The translations under genes and the position numbers were made by a program. Shown piece by piece: positions 21,901 through 35,500 of a DNA stretch of 64,000 bases. Origin of the DNA: Cryptomeria japonica (Eukaryota > Streptophyta > Pinopsida > Cupressales > Cupressaceae); contig NC_081405.1 of assembly GCF_030272615.1 (NCBI RefSeq), positions 152,314,113 through 152,378,112 on the forward strand, in the 5' to 3' direction. The notes below the pieces were generated by a model. That model made no database searches. It was not told the origin of the DNA and saw only the letters and a list, made by a program, of their open reading frames with translations. Every line of letters begins with the position of its first letter. Within the stretch, counting starts at the first letter, position 1.

Positions 21901-24900
21901 AAAAGAAACAAAAGGAGGATCGAGTGGCCATTGGGGAGAGAGGCAACTTTAGGAAGAGGGACACAGTTAGGTTGTGTTGGAGGCCCTTCTTCCTTGCCTC
22001 CATATCGTCCCACTCAGTTTGCTACTGCTGGTGTTGGTGCTTCCGCTTCTACTTCTGTAAGTGGCAGTGCCACTGCCACTTCTCATGATCCTAGCACTAG
22101 TAGTTGTAGTGGGAATGTTAGCAATGGGACCTAGGATTCGTAAATCTAGGTTGGATACCTTCTTTGTGCCTCGCACTACTCCTGGGTCCCAATAATCACT
22201 TGAGGGCATGGATTGGAACAAGGTCCATGATGCCGCTAAAATGGCAGTTGGCAAGTTTTGGGTCTACGGCAGTGTTCCATTTTTTACAGCCAGATGAATG
22301 TTTTATAACTTTTATGTTTGATTGTTTTAATTTTTTACTTTGATTCTCTTCATTTTGTTTTTTCTTGTACATACTACATAGTACATAGAACATACTTAAC
22401 TTATCTCATTGAATTTATTTGTGACAGGCCTCCTTATTGGCAAGAAATGGTTGATGCCCTTACCATATGCGAGGCGGGGTTCAAAGCCCCTACTGAGTGT
22501 GATTTCAGGGGACCCATTTTGTCTTAATTGGTGAATGATGTGAAGAAGGAATTAGGTGAACAACGCCAAATATGGAGCACTAAAGGTTACACCATCATGA
22601 CTAATGGTTGGACGGATAAGAGAAATAGAACTCTCCTTAATTTTCTTGTTTCTTCCGCAGGTGATTGATCAATTTTAGTTTCATTTAGTCTTTAATTTTT
22701 TATTTTTTATTGAATGGTTTATTGAATGATCATTGATCTAGTTTTATTTTTTTATTTCAGGGGGCTCCGTTTTCATCAAGTCCATTGATGCCTCCGCCCC
22801 ATTGCAAGAATGCCACCTACCTATGTGAGCAAATAGAGGAGGTGATTGATGAGATGGGTGAGGAGAACGTGGTACAGGTGGTGACCGACAATGCAGCAAA
22901 TTATGTTGCTACAGGTAAACTTTTGATTACAAACTAATTTTGTTTGCAAATTAATTTATATTTTGTAACTCCATTTATTACAATGCAACAAATTATGTTG
23001 CTGCAGGTAGACTATTGATGGAGAGGCACCCATCTATAGTTTGGACTCCATGTGCTGCCCATTGCATTGACCTCATGTTGGAGGATATTGGAAAACTCCC
23101 ATGGGTCCAGAGATGTGTAGAAAGGGTGAGAAATGTGTGTAAATTTGTATATAATCATTCATGGGTGTTGGCTCTTATGAGACAATACACGGAGCAGGAG
23201 TTGGCTCGTTCAGGAATCACAAGATTTGCCACAAACTTCATCACATTGCAGTCCATGCTTCGCTCTAAGTCGGCCTTGAGACGTATGATTGTTGGTGAGG
23301 AGTGGTCTTCCTCATCCTATGCTGCCACCCCTGCGGGGAAAGATATGGCAGACTGCATTTTTTATGAGTGAGACTTTTGGGTCCCTTGTGATGAGATAGT
23401 GAAGGTAAACTTTTTATAAATTCTACAATTTAACTTTTTGTTTTATAATTTATTATATATATTCTCTTATTTGCTCATTTTTCTAAATTACACAATATTT
23501 TCAATTTTGCAGTTAGTTAAGCCCTTGGTGGTTTTGTTGCGAGTTGCGGATGGAGAAAAGCTCGCAATGGGCTACATATATGAGGGCATGGATAGGGCGA
23601 AGGAGGGCATCAAATCCGTCTATGGAGGAGATGAGAGCAAGTATGGTCCCATTTGGGAGATCATTAATAGAAGATGGCATCATCGGCTTCATAGGCCCAT
23701 CCATGCAACAGCTTATTATTTGAATCCGACATTCCATTTTATCCCTTCTTTCAAGGCTGATGTGGAGGTACTTAATGGGCTATACTCGATCATGGAGAAG
23801 ATGGGACGTGTTGGTACTACTTAGATAGAGCTTATTCGAGAGCTACAGTTGTTCTCAAATGCACAAGGGGAGACCTTCCCTCGTCCTATCGCCAAAGACG
23901 GTAGGACAACTTGATGCCAGGTAAAAATAAATTGTAAGGCTTAATTTTAGTTTTATTGTATATTGTTAAATGAGTTCATGAGTGAGACTGATTTTATTTA
24001 TTTTTCTCATTTCAAACTCAGATAATTGGTGGAGCTTTTTTGGCCCAATGACACCAAATATTCAAAAGTTGGCCATTCGCATCTTGAGCCAACCATGCAG
24101 CGCATCTGCTTGTGAGCACAATTGGAGTATGTTTGAGAACATACACTCCAAGAGGCGCAATAGATTATCTATGGAGAAGATGAATGATCTTGTCTTTGTT
24201 CACTAAAACCTCCCCCTGAGAATGAGAAAGAATGCATTAGTTGACATCTCTCCTATCATTCTAGATGAGGTTGATCCTGAAGTAGAGTGAGCCACTGAGA
24301 CAAATCCTGCAGTTGTCTTTAGTGATGATGACACTAATTGGATTGACCAGGTAGATATAGATGTTGAGGTTGTAGCCATGGCAAAGGAGGAGCAGAGAGC
24401 ATGAGCAGAGACAGGAGATTCAGAGGCAGATACTGATAGTGACACAGATGTTCCTGATGTTGGTGAGCATGGCACGGTGTCACAGGGAGGGACTATAGCT
24501 GCTGAATCATCCAGGAGCTACCTTAAACGCCTTTGCAAGGGGCCGGGGCGAGAGGGTACACGCTCCTCTGAGCCATAGGCTTGTAGTTGTATTTACCTTT
24601 GGTATTTGTGTGGAACATTTGATGATGATCATATGATGACATGGATTTTTTATTCCATGAGTTTTGTAATATTGTATACATCTGACAATATTTATATATC
24701 TATGTTTGTTAAATCCTTCAGCTACAATTTGCGTTTATGCTTATGTGATTGATGTATACTTGTGTATGTAATAAAATGAGCCGAGTTTGATGATGTTATT
24801 GTGTCTTTAAGGTGTATTCAATAAAGGGTGCATGAAACAAGTTTTAAATCTTTAAAAATCTTCAAATTTCTTGAGTTTTTCAGTTTCCCGAGTCCAGCCG

Positions 24901-26521
24901 AGTCTGACTCCGAGTCTCGAGTCCGAGTCGGCCTTGCCGAGTCCGAGCCCCGTTCCTATGAGAGAGATAGACTTACCTCTATTAGTGTAAATAGTGTCAT
25001 TAACTAACTAGTTAGTTGTTAACGCTTTCTAGATTGACCTATCCCCACATAAGCTTAAGTTTACTTAGGTATTTTAGACATTTGTCTCACTTCATATAGT
25101 TGAAGCATGTGTACTCACTTTGTGAGACACCTCTTCACACACATATGTCACTTACTAGAACACTTGTCAAGTAAGTTAACAAGTGTCTGATCCTTAAAAG
25201 GATAGTCAGTCATTGTGTCCAACTTGCGTACCTCCACTTGCTTGCCTATATATGCAAGCTAATTTTGTATGTTAAAACCAACACTTGATATTATTGATTT
25301 GGCTTTGTGTGCTAATGGTTTGTGGAAGCTTGGTTTTTGCTAGTTGATCATGGTAAACACCAACAACCTCTAGATGATTGTAGAAGGTAGTGGTTGTGCA
25401 CAATGCCTTGCGGCTTCAGAATCAGCACACTTGAGTATCGTCAACTACATGATGGGATGTTGATCCCGAAGATACTACACAAGTTGATGAGGAGGTGCAT
25501 GATGCATTGCTTGGGGTTCTAATGAATGAGATAGCCTCTTATAGTGACAATAACTCAGAATCCAATTTTGAGGCAGTGATAGGGGAGGCTGATTAGGGAT
25601 AGTTGCATATTAATATTTCTATATATTTGTCATTTTGTATTTGAAACTTGCAACATTGTTAAAACTTCAATTGTTTGTCACTTTCTCTATGAAATGAAAA
25701 CATCAATTGAACTACAATATTATGTGTTAATGTTCTATGATGTATATGATAATTGCCTTATGAATACTATCATATGAAAATCTGAAATTTCTATATTTTT
25801 TAAATTTCTCTATTTTTTAATAGATTTCCCCTGCTGTCCTCTAGAAAAATGGCTCCCTCTCGTTTGCCAAAACACATCTCCACGTCCCTGCTCTAACCCG
25901 TGCCCAAAACACTAGGTAACATAGGATTTAATCATATAAGCTCATACTTTCTTTACTACGTCACATGCCCACCTTGATCTCTTATAAAAATGGCTTTTTA
26001 ACTTTTTATACAATTAAAAACATGAATTACTCTCTTCATGGGAAAAGATTTTTAATGTCTTCTGAAATTTTTGTTGTGCCCCACCATCTTCTTGGTGAAT
26101 GATGTAAATAAAAATCTTAATTTAAACCATAAAAGCATTAATAGTTTGGGTACTTAATCGGCAAAACAAAAGTATAAGATTTTTTGAAAAAATTGGATTT
26201 ATAAAAAACGTAAAAAAATTGTAGAAAAACAATAAAAAACTAATTGTTTTTATTTTTTAGGCATTTCCATAGCATAGAAATATTATAGGCAAATAAAATA
26301 GACTAAAAAATATTTTATAAAAATATTGAATTTAATATTATTAACTGTAAATGTTATATTATTATAACTAAATTATTATAATAAGAAAAAAATATTTACC
26401 AAAAATTACTGTAATAAGAAATATTAAATAAATTTTACATTTTATTTACAAGGCTGAATATTGATTAAATATATTTTCATATAACATATTGTATTATTAT
26501 ATTATTTAATTTTAATATTCT

Positions 26522-26589
<68 letters not shown>

Positions 26590-29500
26590 GTTTTAAAATT
26601 TAATGATATAATATTTTATTCTAATAAAATATCATTTTAACAATAAAAAACAATTTCATAAAAATACAATAAACAATTAAATTTACATTTTTTTAAAATT
26701 TAGTTGACCACAAATACTTTTTCCTGAATAAATTAATACATAATAAATATAATGAAATGATAACTAATCGATAGTAACATTAATAAATAATAATAAATAT
26801 ATTTATTATGTATCGATTAGTTATTATGTTAAATACCTATATAGTTATTATGTATCGATTATAAATTTTTGGATATATTATTTATATTATAAATAATATA
26901 TCCAAAAATTTATTAAAATAAATAATATTAATTTTGTTTAATTTAATTTAAATATTTAAATTTATTAATATTAATAATTAAAATTTTAAATTAAATATTC
27001 TAAAATATTAAAATTTTGATTTATGGAATGTTAATTTTAAAAAAATAAATAAATAAATAAAGTTATATTTTATAAAATATGGTGCAAATAAGGTAACGTA
27101 TATAGTAAAGTAAAATAATACATGTATTATAAAATTATAGTATTGAATATCGTGCAAAGTAAAACAATAAAATTATATTGTATTAAATATTAATTTCATA
27201 CTTCATAGGATTTTTGAAAAGCAGAAAAAAACACAGCATCGTATTTTGCCATGGACGCCCACAAACCCTACTTTTTCGTGCCACGACCATTGCAGAATTG
27301 TGCTGGCTCACAGCTCAGACACCATTGAAATTTTTACTAAGCAGCGACCCTCATACCTCTCAACCATGAAAATGAGTTATAACTCTCACGCGACCTGATC
27401 TACAATGTATTCGCAGCTTTTTTTTTCCGGATTTTGGAGGTTTTAGGGTTTTCACCATAGTTTTTTGAGTATTTATTTTTTGGTGTGTTTTTGGATGATT
27501 AACCATGCGATTTAATCATGATTCAACTGCTAAAAAATCGTGGAAAATCGTTGACTGATTTTTCCACGATTTTTTGGGGGAAATAATCGGCACCACTCAA
27601 TCGCGATTAATCGGCAATCGTGAGTGGTGCCGATTATTTCCCCCAAAAAATCGTGGAAAATCGATTCAACCGCTAAAAAATCGGCACCACTCATGATTGC
27701 CGATTAATCGCGATCAGTCGCGATTAATCGACACCACTCACGATTGCCGATTAATCGCGATCAGTCGCGATTTTTTCACGACTATTGCTTCACTGATTTA
27801 AACATTTGCACTCATGAGGGGGGAAATAATCGACACCACTCACGATTGCCGATTAATCGCGATCAGTCGCGATTTTTTCACGACTATTGCTTCACTGATT
27901 TAAACATTTGCACTCATGAAAGTATTAATGGTTTTGGATAATTCATAAAACCATCTAACTTTTGGTCGGCACCACGTCCAGATTTTATTTAATTAATTTA
28001 AATATCCATTTTTACAATCAAGGAAAAATGATTTTAACGTAAAATCATTTTGATATTGCTTGAGGCCCACTAATGGTGTAAAAAAATTTACTAACATCCT
28101 TCACAGTTTTAAAATGGTGCACCATACATCTGATGGAAATCCTATCTAGAGAATTCAGGCAAATATCACACTTACTACCTACCACCATACTCCAACATAA
28201 CCGGGATGCGGAACTGTTGGATGGCTGAAGATTGGATGGTGCTATTGGACATAAAGGGACTTTACTAATGGGCTACTAGAAGGACCCCCTTCCTAAGCAT
28301 GAGTCTTTAGCTCAGTATAGCTATTGAGATGTTTTGTTTTATTTTCTCCATGGCCGTGCAAGCTTATGTGTACACTGCACAAACTTTTGTAATATAAGTC
28401 TCTGGTTGTGAATGTTTTCCATTATTTTGACTGCAGAGGAATCTCAGATTGGTCTGCACCCTTCTTGCAAGATCCCACATAATCAACACTAGCTGCAACA
28501 TATATCACTTAGCTTGGAAATTGAATATATTTGCTGGTTCACTTTTGCAAATGATCATGCAGGCTATTCCAATTCCCTGGCTGATGCATTGGATTTGCGA
28601 AAATATGGGTCACAAGATGAATCCACGCTGAAATATGCCTCTTTATTTATGATATGCCACCTCAAACCTCAAACAAGCATTGACATTATAAGCTGGCTTT
28701 CCTTTGTCCATGTGCAGTTTTTTTATTCTCTTGTGCCAATCTGGAAGATGGATGCTTGAATATAGTTATGGCCGCAAGGATCAAAATGACATTTGCCCAA
28801 TATGTTGATTATTTCTGCACAAAATGGAGGGCTGTGCCATGCATTCGTAGAGCTCTTTTGATATGCCACTCAAGCCTTCTGTTCTTTCGTGCCAGACAAG
28901 CAACCCATAAATCTCCTTTAGAAATTGATATGGCTTGCCAAAGTTGCAGCTTTTAGTGCACCATATAATGCTTGTGCAGGCAAATAAAAGCTGCTTCCTT
29001 TATAGCTGTATGGATTTACACACTGTGTTATGTAAATATGATATTGTGCCAATATCATTTACAGCACCATTATATTTAATATATTCCTTATTTTTTCCCA
29101 AATGCTACACCATCCTCCTCTCATGGCTGCTCACAAGTCTGCTGGTGGTTGGCTAAAATAAGACTATCCTACTGTCTTGTCTGAGATTTTATAACATGAA
29201 AGCTCCTCTCCTACCAATGCCTGTGTGGCATTGTGTTAAAATTGCTTGAAAACATTTGCACCATTGACATTATTTCCTTTCCAACATTTATTTGCTTGCT
29301 TGCACTCTAATGCCAATTCACAACATCAATTAATAGCACATCTCCATCTGAAACAGTTTGTTCAAAGAAGCACTAGTCGCCAAAAATTTACTACTAATCT
29401 TGATTAATCGGGAGTCAGCCATGGTCTTTTATTGCAATTAAATCATGCAGATAATCAGCCAAAAATCATTCAAAAAAACCAGTATAACCCTAAAAACATC

Positions 29501-32500
29501 AGGAAAGCAACCAAGCATTTCTCTCAATTCTAACTTCTTCAGAGTATTAACTAGTATAGATATCTTAAATACATCTATCTAAAGAAATGCTAATAGATAT
29601 CAATTGTAACTATTTTATTTATCTTAAAATTATTTTACTTTATTCATTCTCATGAGAGATGGGTTCTTGTGAACCACTACTTATGAATCATGGGTCAACG
29701 AGTTTGAATCGAAAACTACACAGAAATTTTACTGTATTAACTAGTATAGATATCTTAAATACATCTATCTAAAGAAATGCTAATAGATATCAATTGGAAC
29801 TATTTTATTTATCTTAAAATTATTTTACTTTATTCATTCTCATGAGAGAGGGGTTCTTGTGAACCACTACTTATGAATCATGGGTCAACAAGTTTGAATC
29901 GAAAACTACACAGTTGAATCCTGATAGAAATACCACAATTTTCAATTATACTTAAATTTTACTGTATCTACAATTTTTCAATCTCATATTTCAAATTTGA
30001 TTATTTACATCTAATTTTTTTTATTTAAAATTTTTTAACTTCTTATCATTATTTTTAAAATTTATTAAAACTGTAAATTTATTAAATATATTTTTTAATC
30101 AAGTTAATGATTCTTAATGTCTACTAATAACTTAAAAAAAAACATATGTTTGAAATTTAAACATCTTATCATAATTTTAAAAAATTATTAGAAATAAAAA
30201 ATTTATAATATATATTTTTTAATTAATTAATGATGCATAATATGTCAACTATTATTTTATTTTACTTTAAATTTGCTATACATTGTAATTATAAAATTGT
30301 AAATTATTTTTTTTAAATATCTTTGTAATTTATTTTTGTAAATATTTTTACATGCAAATGGTTGTGTAAGGTAAAATGTAAGAGTTTTTGTTAACTTAAC
30401 ACAACACATTACACTCCATCCCTTGCTGCCATTGTAGAATGCCTTTCGGCATTAATAAATGTAACTACTCCGTTATGACATCGTCTGTTAGCATGTAATA
30501 ATCTAGAATGTTTGAATGCTGATCTGATATGATTTAGAGTATATCAGATATTCTCAACATTTCCTTTTCAATAGTAGAGACAACTACCACAAGCCCACTC
30601 TTGTTTTCTTCCAAGTTTAGAATGTTCCAAAAGCTTTTTGAAAATTAGTTGTTTGTTTTTTCACTTTTCCCTGCATTACGTTACATACTCTGGTTATTTT
30701 TAAACTTTTAATATAAACCTGTTTGTCACCGCCCAAAGTAGAACTAAATTATAAACTAAAACAATTACTTTGAATTGTTTTCTATGTATCAAAATAATTG
30801 AAGAAGATTTCTTATTCTTGGATGAACTCTAATTTGTTAATTATTCAATGACATATTTTATTTCAGTAATAGATTTATATAAATTCAACTTGTTTGACTT
30901 TAACAAATAAATAATAATATCAAATGCCTATATAGTATAATTAAAATCAAGCAATAAAGTTTGATAGATTTAAATAGCATACTGAATATGTCATAGGAAA
31001 AAAAATATTGAATATAAATTGTTACTTTTCATATTTTATATAATTATTCATAATTTGTTTTGGTGAGTAGAAAAGATGAGAAATAAAATGATATAGTAAT
31101 TCTTACAAAATATTGGTACTATCAAACAACAAAAAAGTCAAAAGTGAGCGTACTATCAAACAACAAAATTTCACTATTGCCAACAAAATTCTATTGCCCT
31201 ACCTTTCGTGTGGGAAATCATCCACTGTACTATCCTGACCATCTCCATGGGAGCAGATAGATTTAGCGAGGGATAGGCACAATTTTTATTAATCTTTCGA
31301 GAATAATAACTTGCATTGATCAGCTTCTCTCTGATCCAATGCCTCAATTTAATATTTGAATTAAAATTGTACTTATAATATATTTATTATTATATATTAA
31401 TAATATTTAAATTAAAATTTAAAACATATTTAAATATTTTACATTATCGTGTCCTTAAATTTATTATACTGTATTCAACTAGTATTTTATTTTTATCGAT
31501 TTATTATTTATATTTTAAAAAATCAAATTTAACTAAGGCAAATTTAATTATGATTTTTTTTTTTTTTGTCCTTGTCGAACTTCATCCAAATTTTATTGTT
31601 CACGAACGCACACAAATACGAGCTCGAACATTGAGACGTCAATGATCACAATATTTTATATTCACTCTTGGCATGTTGGTTTCAAGTTGCCAAAAATATT
31701 TTACAGTTGTAATAATGAAAACATATGGGCAAAAAGTTTAATTCTACAATTGCTGAAGAACCTTTTTTGAGGTCTTGCTTGTTGCTTATAAAGTGTGTTA
31801 AGAGTCTGCTCCCTTCAGTGTTTGACTGTCACATCTTTCAGTTTAAAAATGGTATTCTGGCCTGAACTCTGTTTAGTCAATAGACATCTTGAAAGTAGTG
31901 AAGTGGAATCACTATTGTAAAACTTGCTATTTTTGTGTTTTTTATTTCAATCTCTGAGCTCAGTGAGTACATGCTCCTGTAACTAGACTTTTAATTAATA
32001 GATTTAATATAAGCATTCAATATAAATTTGTTATGACTGATCTATGTTGAGAAATAAGAAGTAAAACTTAATTGATTTCAATAATTTCATCATTTTTTAT
32101 ATATAAGTCCCTCCAATTGATCCAACATTTGTGGGAAAAAACATGATTTGGGGAACATCTGGCCATATTGGCACATCAACAGTAATTGTTACTGGTATAA
32201 AATGTTTATGGCACTTCCAGACTAATGTAATCACACACATGCAACTAAGACAGCAAGGGATTTAAAATATGATGTCAATGGGACTATATAAATGAAAGAC
32301 ATGATATCAAACCGAAAAACAAGTGAAATGACAGATGGTATGAGACAAGCAACAGATCATTGAAATACATACCTCATAGGAGTCATTGTTGCAAGAGGAT
32401 TCCACGCACGATCCCGCATAGGAGTTCTCATACCATCATGAATAGGGGTTGCTGCAAAAAACAAGGGAAGAGTTTGTCACCAAAAGTCATAATATTTCAT

Positions 32501-35500
32501 ATCTGCAGGGGATAAGAACTGCAGTGTAATAAAAATTACCAACAACCTCACATGCCAAAAGCCAGTGCCAGTTCTTATCTGCCTAGTTATCAGAACTTAT
32601 AAAACAACACAATTTCATATGCATTATTTCATTTGTTTTGCAGTGGTAGATGTACTACACATCAAAGCCAATGGTTTTTCTCAACTGTACATTAAAATAG
32701 GATGATTACCTGATGGATCACCCCTAATGGGAGTCATGTAAGGATGCATTGGTGTTCTTGAAGGATGCATTGGTGTCTCACTTCCAGCTCCATATCGAGG
32801 TGAATCTCTGTTAAAAGTAAACAAAAAAAATGAATTTAGATGCTCCAACAAAATGCAAATATTACACTTGCGAAAGAGGTGCTTGAAAATAAAATGCAAC
32901 CAGACATACCTCGCAGGAGTTGCTGTTGTGGCTGTATCAGATAGATGATCACGATTGACTGCAAAACAGTTGGTATGTCACTGATTGAGAAACAACAGAA
33001 AATTTTAGCATGACAACTCCTCAAAATTGATGTTATCAGCACATACCAGTAACAATTTTCATTTGAGATTCTAGCTCAATCCGCACAGATTGACCATGTA
33101 CATCTACAACACGTCCACGATACCCCTTAAAAGGGCCCAAGCGGATTTTAATAGTTCTTCCAATCAGGATATCCTCATGCCTCCTTCCACCCCTGTTTCG
33201 TCCTCCACCTGCAGATTTGGCAAATTGACAGTATACATTAAAGTAAATCATCAATGTGACACTAATGCATCCACCAAACTAATGTTGAATATATGAGGTA
33301 CCTACCCTCATATTGGGGATTGCCCCCACGAGGTGGCCTCCTTGGAGATGGCATTAATCCTGATGGTGGCCTTAGTGATCCAAATCTTGAAGTTAGTGAG
33401 CCATTGTTCTGCAAAGGCAGATATATCAGATGATTTATCATTTATATCATATGAACGAATCAACTCAAGAAACAGTAACATAAAAAAAATGATGCATTCA
33501 AAAAGAGGTATACTCACATCTCGTTCATTTCCTCCCCGTGATCCACCAACAGCAACACATGACTGAGCCCGTGCACAGATGTATCCACCATTCTCAAGGT
33601 GATGACGGTCATGAATGAAAACAACACCTCTATTCATGTGCTCAATCGATCCCTGTTTGCCCTGATACAAAAATGATAAAGAAAATATTCTTGATGATAA
33701 TATAACCAACATACCTCTTAGTGTCATGCAGTGAAGCTCCAAATGAACCTTAAATAACAAATCAGTATAGAACACAAATATCTCACCTTGAATGGACCTT
33801 CAAGAATTCTAATGACATCTTTCAGAGAGACAGTATTCATGTATTGATCTTGTGCTTTGAAATTTCTGTCAAAAAGTTTCTTTCGAATATCTCTCAACTT
33901 AACAGTGACAGTTTCTGCTCTCTCCGGAACACCCTTCAAAACCTACCAGATGACAAATGTTGAGCATAAAAGCCTTTCAACATCGTGAAGGAACATGTAT
34001 AATGAAATTATATCATTCATAAATTCAGCCAATGTCATAGTACCTGAAACCCATCACTCTCCACACGTACAATTACACCAAAACTTGTGTGACTGCAAGG
34101 CACCAATAAATTAATTAAAATTTGAATGCAGTAAATGAAGCGATGAAAAAAAACCAAAACGGATCTCGTATATTTTTCTACTTCAACTCACTCAAGTTGC
34201 ACAAGATCATGAAGTTCATAGTCTCCAAGTTTGGTAACCCCCGAAGTTATTTCAGAGCTTTCAACAACATTGTCAGCAAATACACGAATCTGTAGGCAAA
34301 GCACAAAAGTGTTTATATTTAAACATAACAGAAACAAATAACATCAATCAGATAAAATTTTATCATACAGAGGTAACTCTAAAGGATCTGCCATATATGA
34401 AGTAATAAAAATAGCAAGGCAAGAGTGTTGCCTATAACTTAGATCTTTAAACCCAGTCAAAAACTGATACACTAGATAACTTCCAACTACTGAACAATGA
34501 CAAGAAAACACATTTGCATCACTGTGATTCATATCAAACATAAAAGCAACTCACATCTTCTTTGGTTGTATCAGATACAAGCACAAGAACATGATTTTCC
34601 ACTTTAACAACCATGCCAGTAGCACCCTGATGGTTGCCACTCACAACCTTCACATGATCACCAGCTTTGAAAAATTTGCAGAGCTCATTCTCCTTGAACG
34701 TCAAAGTTCCCTGAACAGAAAAACAGTATTAACCATTGCATAGTTTCAACCCTGTGAGCTGAAAAAAAAAATTTAATAGCATGAGAGAAAAGCATCTAGT
34801 TGAATTAATAATACCTGTATGCCCTTCTCTTTAGGTTTGATGTGGATATTATCCTCCTCTACTTTCTCCACCCATCCCATTAAATTTTTTAGGTCTCCTC
34901 GAACAACAACAACTGCATCACCCTTCATGAAATGACCCTTCTTTCGATTGGCCAATAATGTTGACAAGCCAGCTACATCACCACTTGCATCATCTCCAGG
35001 CTTTTGGAATTTTTGAAGCTCGTCAAATGATGGTTGAATATTTTGGGAACTTATAGATTTCATGGATACAGTTTTATAGACATATCCGTCTTTGAACATC
35101 ATACCCTCAATTGTCTCAAATACCTCTCCAGTAACTGAATCCCGTTTTCGTTCAACGGGGATGCGCATGTCTCTGAGCAAAATATATATGGTCCATTGAA
35201 TAATACTTATCAATCCTCTAGAACTTACAATTCTCCAGGAAAAAATATTTTTTCAATAACAGCATTGGTAAAGTAAATTACTTGACTTCACGCATATTGA
35301 TGAAGCGAGGTGGAGGGACAAAAGCCTTCTTCTTCCCTACATCCTTTCCCTCCTGCATATAAGGTGCAGACTTGTGAGGTGTAAGCAAATGTTTAAAAGA
35401 GCAACTTCATCTTTTAAGCTATAAAATATTTCTGTTATGCCTTAAGCAATAGGATAGCCACACTTTACCAATTTATTTGCCATGGCTTGCAAATCTATCC

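Larger units (their letters stand above)
21026..24960 (+). mobile_element. hAT transposon 2, nested in element 1
   Basis: A 3.9-kb hAT element. The left end CGGAAAATCGCCTAGGACTC and the reverse complement of the right end CATAGGAACGGGGCTCGGAC align as imperfect terminal inverted repeats. CCAGAGAT before and AGAGAGAT after agree at 6 of 8 bases, as a decayed 8-bp target duplication. Both ends are packed with GAGTC/GACTCG words. Inside are a BED finger, DUF659, a core and a dimerisation domain separated by GT/AG introns. At least one in-frame stop (about 23822) shows the copy is not intact. Confidence 0.75.
19092..25890 (+). mobile_element. hAT transposon 1 (interrupted by a second hAT)
   Basis: Remains of a hAT element of the BED/DUF659 type. 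In order: a BED-like start (RAWLWHNCKEEFWGSHTRVY, 19180-19270), a DUF659 region (19550-20011), a middle block (20672-20914) and the start of the dimerisation region (20920-21010). The tail reading VDEEVHDALLGVLMNE lies at 25470-25600. A 3' end ending CCACGTCCCTG near 25890 has the CCCTG look of hAT termini. The 5' end was not found. Another hAT is inserted at about 21026. The element is not functional. Confidence 0.65.
25900..27230. other. AT-rich intron DNA
   Basis: Part of SPT5 intron 17. Long AT-only stretches, no gene. It includes the AT microsatellite and a hairpin listed separately. Confidence 0.5.

Noticed and set aside
33308-33775. 155-codon open frame on minus covering SPT5 exon 12
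   Set aside because: Only 33518-33661 is conserved; the rest is intron that happens to stay open.
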